Assembly: GCF_026420845.1 (NCBI RefSeq) | Contig: NZ_JAOWCB010000024.1 | Coordinates: forward strand, 1-64,000 | Length of the DNA: 64,000 bases | Reading direction: 5' to 3' | Source: Streptomyces sp. PR69 | GTDB lineage: Bacteria > Actinomycetota > Actinomycetes > Streptomycetales > Streptomycetaceae | Shown: one piece after another, positions 1-7,497 of the stretch | How positions within the stretch are numbered: position 1 is the stretch's first letter | Layout of the letters: each line of letters opens with the position of its first letter | Made by a program: the position numbers and the translations under genes | Notes under the pieces: model-generated | The model's database searches: none | Seen by the model: only the letters and a program-made list of their open reading frames with translations | What the model was told of the DNA's origin: nothing

Positions 1-42
1 CCGTAGGCCCTGGACCGTTGGTCCGGGGCCTACGGCCTTTTT
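1..42 (+). terminator. Rho-independent terminator at window edge
   Basis: A 15-bp stem (positions 1-15 with 21-35, one G-T wobble) closes a 5-base loop and is followed by CCTTTTT. It would end a plus-strand gene lying to the left of the window. It also lies just past the 3' end of the minus-strand operon that stops at 80, so it may act in both directions. Confidence 0.8.
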
Positions 43-79
43 GCGTTGCCCCATCCTCACTGAGTCGTCAGGGATCGGC

Positions 80-1390
80 TCAGAGCCTGCCCGCGGCCTT
101 GAGCGCGAGATAGACGTCGGACAGCGCCGGCGCGAGCTCCTCCGGCGTCGCGTCGACGACGGTGACCCCATGGCGCTCCAGCTGTGCCGCCGTATGGGCT
201 CGCCGGGACTGCTCCTGGGTGGCCGCAGCGGCCTCGTACACGCCCTCGATCGTGCCGCGGCCTCGGGTCATCTGGGAGATCTGTGGATCCGCTACGGAGG
301 CCACCAGCACAGTGTGGCGCTGTGTGAGCAGAGGGAGGACGGGCAGTAGGCCCTCTTCGATCGGGGCGGCGTCCAGCGTTGTGAGCAGAACGATGAGCGA
401 TCCGCGGGGAGCGCAGGCGAGCGCGGCGGCGCTGAGGCCCCGCGCATCCGTCTCCACCAGTTCAGGTTCGATCGTCGCCAGTGCGCTGACGAGGGCAGGC
501 AGGATGTCCCCCGCGGCGCGGCCCTGGACCTGTGCTCGGATGCGGCGGTCATAGGCCAGGAGGTCGACCCGGTCGCCCGCACGCGAGGCCAGCGCCGCCA
601 GCAGCAGTGCCGCGTCCATGGCCGCGTCGAGCCGGGGGACGTCTCCGACGCGGCCGGCAGATGTGCGGCCCGTGTCCAGGACGACCAGGATGTGGCGGTC
701 ACGCTCGGGGCGCCAGGTGCGCACAGTCACCGCGTTCTGTCGTGCCGTTGCGCGCCAGTCGATAGAGCGGGTGTCATCGCCGGGGACATAGTCGCGGAGG
801 CTGTCGAACTCGGTTCCTTGCCCTCGGGTCAGGACGCTGGTGCGGCCGTCGAGCTCCCGGAGCCTTGCCAGCCGGGACGGCAGGTGCTTGCGGCTGGTGA
901 AGGGCGGCAGTACGCGCAAGGTCCAGGGCACTCGGTGGCTGCCCTGGCGGGCGGCGAGGCCAAGCGGCCCATACGAGCGGACGGTGATGCGGTCGGCTTG
1001 CCGGTCGCCGCGACGGGTGGGGCGAAAGGCGGTGGTGAGGCGGCGGCGCTCTCCTGAAGGGACGGTGACTCCGTGGCGGGACGCCGTCTGGTCGGCGCCT
1101 GTCGGCCAGCTGCTCGGGGGCCACGCGTCCCGGACATGCGCCCGCAAGCTGCGTCGCGAAGGGTTCGTGATCGTCAGCGAGACCTTCGCATCCTCTCCGA
1201 GTCGAACTGATGTATCACCGGTTCGGGTGAATCGCAGCGTTCGCACTGGCGCGGCGAGGGCGTAGTCGCACAAGATTGCTAGTGACAACGGGGCGTTCAC
1301 GGCAAGCATCCCCGTCCAGCTGGGCGCGAGGATGCCCACAGGAAGCGAGCCGAGGGCGGCGAGGAGAGCGGTTCGTCCGGTGAGGGCCAT
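80..1390 (-). CDS. DUF58 domain-containing membrane protein
   Basis: The 436-residue protein has hydrophobic N-terminal segments (roughly residues 5-48), a beta-rich middle, and the DUF58 signature YVPGDDTRSIDWRATAR near residues 210-226. The region after it resembles a von Willebrand A-like fold (ILVVLDTGRTS). DUF58 proteins are typically encoded beside MoxR ATPases, and the two are thought to work together in assembling or maturing envelope complexes; the biochemical activity is unknown. It is the last gene of a five-gene minus-strand operon, 11 bases downstream of moxR. The family call is firm; the cellular role is inferred. Confidence 0.85.
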   Translation of the reverse strand: MALTGRTALLAALGSLPVGILAPSWTGMLAVNAPLSLAILCDYALAAPVRTLRFTRTGDTSVRLGEDAKVSLTITNPSRRSLRAHVRDAWPPSSWPTGADQTASRHGVTVPSGERRRLTTAFRPTRRGDRQADRITVRSYGPLGLAARQGSHRVPWTLRVLPPFTSRKHLPSRLARLRELDGRTSVLTRGQGTEFDSLRDYVPGDDTRSIDWRATARQNAVTVRTWRPERDRHILVVLDTGRTSAGRVGDVPRLDAAMDAALLLAALASRAGDRVDLLAYDRRIRAQVQGRAAGDILPALVSALATIEPELVETDARGLSAAALACAPRGSLIVLLTTLDAAPIEEGLLPVLPLLTQRHTVLVASVADPQISQMTRGRGTIEGVYEAAAATQEQSRRAHTAAQLERHGVTVVDATPEELAPALSDVYLALKAAGRL

Positions 1391-1401
1391 GGGTCAGCAC
1401 C

Positions 1402-2385
1402 TCAGCGGGGGACCGGGACATGGGCCAGGATCGCGGTGATGACGGAGTCGCTGGTGACTCCTTCCATCTCCGCCTCGGGGCGGAGCTGGATCCTGTGACG
1501 CAGCGTGGGCAGGGCGAGGGCTTTCACATCGTCGGGGATGACGTAGTCGCGGCCGGTGAGCCAGGCCCAGGCGCGTGCTGAGGAGAGCAGAGCCGTGGCG
1601 CCCCGCGGCGAGACACCCAGAGTGAGCGAGGGGGAATCACGCGTGGCACGGCAGATATCGACGACATAGCCGGCGATCTCATCGGAGACCACGGTCTTGG
1701 CGACGGCGGCGCGCGCGGTCTCGAGGTCGGCGGGGCCGGCGACGGGACGGACTCCGGCGGCGTGAAGATCGTGCGGATTGAAGCCTTCGGCGTGCCGGCT
1801 GAGGACGTTGATCTCGTCCTCGCGTGACGGCAGTGGAACGGTCAGTTTAAGGAGAAAGCGGTCCAGTTGGGCTTCGGGAAGGGGGTAAGTGCCTTCGTAT
1901 TCGACCGGGTTCTGTGTTGCGGCGACCAGGAAGGGGTCCGGGAGCGGGCGCGGTGTTCCGTCCACCGTGACCTGGCGTTCCTCCATCGCCTCGAGAAGCG
2001 AGGACTGCGTCTTGGGCGGGGTTCGGTTGATCTCGTCGGCAAGAAGGAGATTGGTGAAGACGGGTCCGGGCTGGAATGAGAACTCGGCGGTGCGTGCGTC
2101 ATAGACGAGGGATCCCGTCACATCACTCGGCATCAGGTCGGGCGTGAACTGGACGCGTTTGGTGTCGAGTTCGAGAGAGGCGGCCAGTGCGCGGACCAGG
2201 AGCGTCTTGGCGACGCCCGGAACCCCTTCGAGGAGGACGTGACCTCGGCAGAGCAAGGCCACGACGAGCCCGGTGACAGCAGGGTCCTGGCCGACCACGG
2301 CCTTGGCGATCTCGGTGCGCACAGCCTCCAGGGAAGTGCGGGCGCGGTCCGAGTTCTCGGCTGACTCGGAGGTCGGGGCGCTCAT
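1402..2385 (-). CDS. MoxR-family AAA+ ATPase
   Basis: This is a 327-residue AAA+ protein of the MoxR group, the usual length for the family. Walker A is GVPGVAKT near residues 55-62, Walker B is LLLADEINRTPPKTQ, sensor 1 lies around VAATQNPVEYEGTYPLPEAQLDRF, and a helical lid follows. MoxR proteins act as chaperone-like ATPases, commonly with DUF58 partners as here. The ATG overlaps the stop of the upstream DUF4350 gene (ATGA), which indicates translational coupling. Its specific client is not evident; the DUF4350 and DUF4129 neighbours suggest an envelope-associated complex. Confidence 0.92.
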   Translation of the reverse strand: MSAPTSESAENSDRARTSLEAVRTEIAKAVVGQDPAVTGLVVALLCRGHVLLEGVPGVAKTLLVRALAASLELDTKRVQFTPDLMPSDVTGSLVYDARTAEFSFQPGPVFTNLLLADEINRTPPKTQSSLLEAMEERQVTVDGTPRPLPDPFLVAATQNPVEYEGTYPLPEAQLDRFLLKLTVPLPSREDEINVLSRHAEGFNPHDLHAAGVRPVAGPADLETARAAVAKTVVSDEIAGYVVDICRATRDSPSLTLGVSPRGATALLSSARAWAWLTGRDYVIPDDVKALALPTLRHRIQLRPEAEMEGVTSDSVITAILAHVPVPR

Positions 2386-3560
2386 GAGGTGCGTACCTCT
2401 CTTTCGAGGGCGTCGAGTTGATCGGCCAGCTGGATAAGAGCGGCGTCGTCGGCGGGAGCCGGGCCGAAGAGCAGATGTTGGAGGTCCCGGTCGCTGTCGG
2501 GGAGGCGGGCGGAGACCGCGGCGAGCAGGACGTCGGGGGAGTCGGCATCCGCTGGGGGGACGCCGAGCAGCGGGGCGAGTCGTCCGCGGCTGGCAGCACG
2601 CAGTGCCACGGCGGCTCGGTCGCGGGCGTTCACTCTGCGGTAGAGGCGGGCGCGGCCTTCCGTCGCTTCGGAGGCCCTGATGGCGACAGGAAGTCGCTCG
2701 GTGACCAGCGGGCCCAGGCGTTGGGCGCGCCAGACGGCGGCGAGGACCGCGGCGACGCCGAGTTGGAGGGCGCCCCAGAGCCAGCCGGGCGGAATGAGGT
2801 CAAAGAACGAGTTGTCGCCTTCGGGTGTAGCGGAGGCATCGCCGAGTGAAGGGAGGTACCAGATCAGATGGGGGTGGGAGCCGAGGAGCTGCAGGGCGAG
2901 AGAGGCGTTGCCGTGTTCGTCCAGGCGGTCGTTGTAGAGGATGTCGGGGGCGCCGAGCAGGACAGTCTCCCCGCTGCCGGGGCCGTCGAGGCGCAGCAGT
3001 GTGGGCACGCCGCCGCTGGGATAGCAGCTGTCCGCGCCAGGAGTGTCCGACGAGTAGCGCTGACCGCCGAGGTCCACGTCTCCAGCGCGAACGGCGGCAG
3101 GCAGTGCGCACTGCGGGGTCCGGGCGGACACCGGGGCCGGGCCTTCGGAGCGGACGTCCGGAGCGAGGACGGGGAGAGAGGTGTCGGCAGACAGGAGCAC
3201 GGTCCGCCCCGCGGACGCGGCCATCGCCGTGTGCAGCGTGTCCTGCTGGCTTACTGTCAGCAGGTCCGGGTGGGCCACAAGCAGCGTCGTCGTGTCGTCC
3301 ATCGCGGCGGTGGCTTCATCCAGGGTGGTCACCACACGTGTGTCGACGCCGCGATCACCGAGCAGTTCGGCGACGGCCCGGCTTCCGTACTGGTCGGCGG
3401 AGCGGGGGTCAAGGCGGCCGTGCTGATCCCCGGAACGCAGCGCGGCCATGGCGATGCCCGCCACGATGAGGATGGTGAGCGCGATCAGCAGACCGCGGGC
3501 GCGTCTCCACACCTGGCGTGTGGTGGGAGCGGTGGAGGTGGCGCCGACGGCTTCGGTCAT
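2382..3560 (-). CDS. DUF4350 domain-containing membrane protein
   Basis: The 392-residue protein has one transmembrane segment near residues 24-42 (LLIALTILIVAGIAMAAL), an extracytoplasmic DUF4350 domain beginning around SADQYGSRAVAELLGDRGV, and a second membrane segment near residues 255-275. A cytoplasmic helical tail follows. The fold of DUF4350 resembles a glutamine-amidotransferase-like Rossmann domain, but I see no catalytic triad. It is coupled at both ends by 4-base overlaps to the DUF4129 and moxR genes. No enzymatic function can be assigned. Confidence 0.85.
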   Translation of the reverse strand: MTEAVGATSTAPTTRQVWRRARGLLIALTILIVAGIAMAALRSGDQHGRLDPRSADQYGSRAVAELLGDRGVDTRVVTTLDEATAAMDDTTTLLVAHPDLLTVSQQDTLHTAMAASAGRTVLLSADTSLPVLAPDVRSEGPAPVSARTPQCALPAAVRAGDVDLGGQRYSSDTPGADSCYPSGGVPTLLRLDGPGSGETVLLGAPDILYNDRLDEHGNASLALQLLGSHPHLIWYLPSLGDASATPEGDNSFFDLIPPGWLWGALQLGVAAVLAAVWRAQRLGPLVTERLPVAIRASEATEGRARLYRRVNARDRAAVALRAASRGRLAPLLGVPPADADSPDVLLAAVSARLPDSDRDLQHLLFGPAPADDAALIQLADQLDALEREVRTS

Positions 3561-4243
3561 GGGGCCGTCCCTGGGACGGTGTCGTTCAGCCGGGGCTTGG
3601 TGCGCTCCAGTTCCTGGTCCAGATCGCGAAGCCGCTGGTATGCCTGGTGGTCCGCGGTGCGCCCGCCGTATGCGACGTCGTCGAACTCACGTGAGGCGGC
3701 GCGAAGCCGGTCGGCGTGGTCGGGCAGGGAGCGGCCCGCTTCGGCGGCGGCCTCGTCCGCGGTGCGGCCGGGGCGCGGATCGAGGAGGGCGCGCTCCTCC
3801 AGAGCGCGGACGATGGCCCGCATCCGCTCCTGGAGGGCGTCGTTCCAGCGGCCGGCCGCGGCGTGCTGTTCCGCGGCGGTGCGGTGTTCGGCGGCGCTGC
3901 GGGCGCTGGTGTCGAAGAGCGCCTCCGCGGTGGCGGCGGTCCTGCGGGGGGTGCCCAGCCGCCACCACAGGGCGGCGATCAGCGCGAGGACGGCCAGGAC
4001 GATGACGGCGATGCCGAGTGCGCCGCCCGGCGCGGCGTCTGACGCGGCGTCGAAGAGACCGCCGATCCACTCCCAGAAGCGGTCGATGGCACGCTGGAGC
4101 AGGTTTGGATCGTTCTCGTGGTACATCGGCCTGGACAGCTCCCGCTCCGCGGCCTCGCGGGCCGGTACGCGGGGGGTGTCGACCGGGACGTCGTCGCCGG
4201 CGCGCAGCAGTGCCCGCACGGCGACCCTGTCCCCCATGGGCAC
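3557..4243 (-). CDS. DUF4129 domain-containing membrane protein
   Basis: I place the start at the GTG at 4243 because a GGAG lies 8 bases upstream and the upstream gene stops at 4248; an ATG at 4237 is the alternative. The frame stays open further upstream, but that part overlaps the previous gene. The protein has an N-terminal soluble stretch with REAAERELSRPMYHENDP, one membrane helix (GIAVIVLAVLALIAALWW), and a C-terminal DUF4129 domain with an arginine-rich helix and FDDVAYGGR near the end. DUF4129 is often linked to transglutaminase-like or MoxR/DUF58 systems; its role is unknown. Confidence 0.85.
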   Translation of the reverse strand: MPMGDRVAVRALLRAGDDVPVDTPRVPAREAAERELSRPMYHENDPNLLQRAIDRFWEWIGGLFDAASDAAPGGALGIAVIVLAVLALIAALWWRLGTPRRTAATAEALFDTSARSAAEHRTAAEQHAAAGRWNDALQERMRAIVRALEERALLDPRPGRTADEAAAEAGRSLPDHADRLRAASREFDDVAYGGRTADHQAYQRLRDLDQELERTKPRLNDTVPGTAP

Positions 4244-4247
4244 GGCA

Positions 4248-5483
4248 TCAGCTCCCGGAGGTGTCGCCGCCGGGCGGCTCGGAGCCATAGCCGGGAACGC
4301 CGGCCGCCCGTGCGAGTTCAAGGTCCAGCGCCTCGCGGCGGATGCGCTGGTCGATATAGAGCAGGACCGTGACACCGGCGGAGATCGGATAGGTGACGGC
4401 GGAGGCGATGACCGAGCCGATGCCGCTGACGATCAGGTAAGGCCAGCCGAACTGGGGATCCGAGCCGCTGAGGAGGTCGCTGAATCCGCTGCTGTCCACC
4501 ATGAGTGCGATCACGACAAACGGCACGATGATGATCAACGAGAGGAGGAACAGCAGCACCATCGTGAGCAGCAGGATGCCGAAGACCCGCCACCAGGCAC
4601 CGTGGACCAGCTTGGCCGAGCGGCGCAAGGAAGGGATGACGCCCTGGCGTTCCAGCATCAGCGCGGGCGAGGCGAGAGCGAAGCGGACCATCAGCCAGAG
4701 GATTGCGACGACGGCCGCGATGCCTCCGAGCACAGTGAGCAGCACGCCGGAGCCATTGCCCAGCAGCAGCCCCGGAAGGAGGCCGACGGCCATGATGCCC
4801 GCGCTCAGCAGGGGCAGCAGCAGAATCAGCCCGAGCAGATGCGGAAGCCGGGGCCGAGCCTCATGCCAGGCGTCGGCGAGCGTCACCGGGCGGCCCAGCA
4901 CGGAGCGGCTGACCACGACAGTCAGCAGTGCCGTGGTGAACAGGGTTCCGATCAGGGTGATGAACAGCGTGGGCCCGAGGGAAGTGAGGCTGTACTGCAG
5001 GGACTCGATGGACTGGTCAATGGCCTCGGAAGGCGTCGGGTTCGGGTTGACCGCGGGCGGCTCGGGCAGCGCATAGCGCTCGATGAGGATGTTGGCGATC
5101 TGCGTGATCACCGCGACCGTGATGGTGATCCCCAGGACCGTACGCCAGTGGGCGCGCAGGGTGGACACCGCGCCGTCCAGTATTTCGCCGATGCCGAGCG
5201 GGCGAAGAGGAATCACTCCCGGCTTGGCTGCCGGGGGTTGGCCCCAGGCGCCGTGCGGGCGGCCCCCGCCCCAACCGGAGGGAGGAGGCGGTGCGGGTGG
5301 GCCGGAGGGGGCGGACCACTGCCCTGGAGGGGGTTGCTCCTTGGACCACGTTGCGCCCGCGCCGTGCTCGGCGGCCGGTCCGGCGGGGCGAGGGGTGCCG
5401 GAGGCGCCGGAGTCCTGTCCGTCGGAGGGAGCAGATCCGGGCGAGGCCCAGCCCGGAGAGTCGTTCACGGTCGTCCACCTCAT
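4248..5483 (-). CDS. Glycerophosphoryl diester phosphodiesterase membrane-domain protein
   Basis: This 411-residue protein starts the minus-strand operon. It has a cytoplasmic Pro/Gly-rich N-terminus of about 85 residues (PPAPPPPSGWGGG), the conserved entry RPLGIGEILDGAVSTLRAHWR, then about six membrane segments (for example LLGLILLLPLLSAGIMAVGLL and LLTMVLLFLLSLIIIVPFVVI). It resembles the membrane domain associated with glycerophosphodiesterases but carries no visible catalytic domain, so no phosphodiesterase activity should be assumed. Its operon partners suggest a structural or scaffolding role in the membrane complex. Confidence 0.75.
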   Translation of the reverse strand: MRWTTVNDSPGWASPGSAPSDGQDSGASGTPRPAGPAAEHGAGATWSKEQPPPGQWSAPSGPPAPPPPSGWGGGRPHGAWGQPPAAKPGVIPLRPLGIGEILDGAVSTLRAHWRTVLGITITVAVITQIANILIERYALPEPPAVNPNPTPSEAIDQSIESLQYSLTSLGPTLFITLIGTLFTTALLTVVVSRSVLGRPVTLADAWHEARPRLPHLLGLILLLPLLSAGIMAVGLLPGLLLGNGSGVLLTVLGGIAAVVAILWLMVRFALASPALMLERQGVIPSLRRSAKLVHGAWWRVFGILLLTMVLLFLLSLIIIVPFVVIALMVDSSGFSDLLSGSDPQFGWPYLIVSGIGSVIASAVTYPISAGVTVLLYIDQRIRREALDLELARAAGVPGYGSEPPGGDTSGS

Positions 5484-5662
5484 GGATTGGTCGCGGGACC
5501 GGCTCGGCGGCCGGCATGTTCACGTCTTCCGTCCGTCCGCCAGGGCGGCAGGTTGGCAGCCATCGTGCCACGCGTCGTCTGGCGGCGGACCGGGCCCTGT
5601 GTCTCCTTCGCGTATCGCCTTCGTGCCTTCATTGTCGGTGTGTCACGGGGCAGACTGGGCGG

Positions 5663-6802
5663 ATGGCTGATCAATACGCGCACAACCCGGCCGATGCCGG
5701 GCCGCCGCCGCTGCCCGTGCTGCGCTGGGAGGAATCGCCGGATGGGCCTGTGCTGGTGCTGCTCGACCAGACGCGGCTGCCCGCCGAAGAGGTCGAACTG
5801 GTCTGCACTGATGTGCCGAAGCTGGTGGGGGCGATCGAGTCGCTGGCTGTACGCGGTGCGCCGCTGCTGGGCATCGCCGGGGCCTACGGAGTGGCGCTGG
5901 CGGCCGCCAGGGGCTTTGACGTCGAGGAAGCGGCGGTTCTGCTGGAGCGGGCGCGGCCCACCGCGGTGAATCTGGGGTATGGGGTGCGCCGTGTGCAGGC
6001 CGCCCATCGGGCGGCGGCGGAGTCCGGCGCGGACGCCCGAGGGGCGGCCCGGGCTGCGCTCGCCGCGGCGAAGGAGCTGCACCGGGAGGACGCGCAGGCC
6101 AGCACCCGGATGGCCGAGTACGGGACGGCGCTGCTCGAGGAGCTGCTGCCGGGCGGCGGGCTGCGCATTCTGACCCACTGCAACTCCGGGGCGCTGGTTT
6201 CCGGGGGCGAGGGCACGGCGTTCGCCGTGGCGCTGCGGGTGCACCGCGGTCGGCGGCTGAGGCGGCTGTGGGTGGGCGAGACCAGGCCGCTGCTGCAGGG
6301 CGCCCGGCTGACCGCCTATGAGGCGGCCCGCCATGGGATGGCGTACACGCTGCTTACGGACAGTGCCGCGGGCTCGCTCTTTGCGGCGGGCGAGGTCGAT
6401 GCCGTACTGATAGGGGCCGACCGGATCGCCGCGGACGGATCCGTGGCAAACAAGGTCGGGAGCTATCCGCTGGCGGTGCTCGCCAAGTATCACCATGTGC
6501 CGTTTGTCGTGGTCGCGCCGACCACGACGGTCGATCTCGGCACGGTGGACGGAAAGGCGATAGAGGTGGAGCAGCGACCGGGCCATGAGGTGACGGAGGT
6601 CATAGCTCCGAATGCCCCGGCAGGGGCAGGCGGAGGGCTGGCGGTGGCGCCGCTGGGCGCGCAGGCGTACAACCCCGCGTTCGATGTCACGCCGCCGGAT
6701 TTGGTGACGGCCGTCGTCACCGAGCAGGGTGCGGTGTCCCCGGTCACCGGGGACGCGCTGGCACGTTTGTGTGCCAGGTCACGCCAGGTAACGATTAGCT
6801 AA
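5663..6802 (+). CDS. mtnA: S-methyl-5-thioribose-1-phosphate isomerase
   Basis: MtnA converts 5-methylthioribose-1-phosphate to 5-methylthioribulose-1-phosphate in the methionine salvage pathway, in the cytoplasm. The ATG at 5663 gives 379 residues, typical of the family. Visible motifs are VRGAPLLGIAGAYGVALAA near residue 55, NSGALVSGGEGTA with the catalytic-cysteine context HCNSG, and IGADRIAADGSVANKVGSY with the active-site Asp. The frame is open upstream, but that stretch reads as non-family sequence. It lies directly upstream of mtrA with a 4-base gap, so read-through into the mtrAB operon is likely. Confidence 0.94.
   Translation: MADQYAHNPADAGPPPLPVLRWEESPDGPVLVLLDQTRLPAEEVELVCTDVPKLVGAIESLAVRGAPLLGIAGAYGVALAAARGFDVEEAAVLLERARPTAVNLGYGVRRVQAAHRAAAESGADARGAARAALAAAKELHREDAQASTRMAEYGTALLEELLPGGGLRILTHCNSGALVSGGEGTAFAVALRVHRGRRLRRLWVGETRPLLQGARLTAYEAARHGMAYTLLTDSAAGSLFAAGEVDAVLIGADRIAADGSVANKVGSYPLAVLAKYHHVPFVVVAPTTTVDLGTVDGKAIEVEQRPGHEVTEVIAPNAPAGAGGGLAVAPLGAQAYNPAFDVTPPDLVTAVVTEQGAVSPVTGDALARLCARSRQVTIS
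6778..6792 (+). promoter_or_regulatory. Direct repeat resembling an MtrA binding site
   Basis: GTCAC at 6778-6782 and GTAAC at 6788-6792 form a direct repeat with a 10-base period, inside the last codons of mtnA and 15 bases before the mtrA start. Streptomyces MtrA recognises paired GTAAC-like half-sites (family knowledge). An autoregulatory site is therefore plausible, but this assignment is inference from two short words. Confidence 0.4.
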
Positions 6803-6806
6803 TGGG

Positions 6807-7496
6807 ATGATGTCGTTTATGAAGGGACGAGTCCTTGTCGTCGACGACGACACCGCACTGGCCGAGATGCTCGGCATTGTGCTGCGTGGTGAAGGGTTCG
6901 AGCCGTCGTTCGTAGCGGACGGCGACAAGGCGCTTGCCGCATTCCGGGAGACCAAGCCGGATCTGGTGCTGCTGGATCTCATGCTGCCCGGGCGGGACGG
7001 CATCGAGGTGTGCAGGCTGATCCGGGCTGAGTCCGGAGTGCCGATCGTGATGCTCACGGCCAAGAGCGACACGGTGGATGTGGTGGTCGGGCTGGAGTCC
7101 GGCGCCGACGACTACATCGTGAAGCCGTTCAAGCCGAAGGAGCTGGTCGCCCGTATCCGGGCCAGGCTCCGCAGGTCCGAAGAGCCCGCGCCGGAGCAGC
7201 TGACGATCGGCGATCTGGTCATCGACGTCGCCGGTCACTCGGTGAAGCGAGACGGCCAGTCGATCGCGCTGACCCCGCTCGAGTTCGATCTGCTGGTCGC
7301 CCTGGCGCGCAAGCCCTGGCAGGTGTTCACCCGCGAGGTCCTGCTCGAACAGGTGTGGGGCTACCGGCACGCGGCCGACACCCGGCTGGTCAACGTGCAT
7401 GTGCAGCGGCTGCGCTCCAAGGTCGAGAAGGACCCGGAGCGCCCGGAGATCGTGGTGACCGTGCGTGGCGTCGGATACAAGGCGGGGCCGAGCTGA
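6807..7496 (+). CDS. mtrA: Two-component response regulator MtrA
   Basis: MtrA is an OmpR/PhoB-family regulator that controls development, cell-wall and antibiotic genes in Streptomyces. The 229-residue sequence has a receiver domain with acidic DDD near residues 13-15, phospho-acceptor Asp57 in LVLLDLMLPG, and Lys in VKPFKPKE. The C-terminal winged helix carries ALTPLEFDLLVALARKPWQV and ADTRLVNVHVQRLRSKVE. A start at the inner MKGRVLVVDDD is possible, but the full form matches usual annotations. It is followed after a single base by mtrB, its cognate kinase, and then lpqB. Confidence 0.97.
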   Translation: MMSFMKGRVLVVDDDTALAEMLGIVLRGEGFEPSFVADGDKALAAFRETKPDLVLLDLMLPGRDGIEVCRLIRAESGVPIVMLTAKSDTVDVVVGLESGADDYIVKPFKPKELVARIRARLRRSEEPAPEQLTIGDLVIDVAGHSVKRDGQSIALTPLEFDLLVALARKPWQVFTREVLLEQVWGYRHAADTRLVNVHVQRLRSKVEKDPERPEIVVTVRGVGYKAGPS

Positions 7497-7497
7497 C

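Noticed and set aside
2868..5969. Very long open frame antisense to the DUF4350/DUF4129/membrane-protein genes
   Set aside because: It mirrors real genes on the other strand, has no domains, and is an artefact of high GC content.
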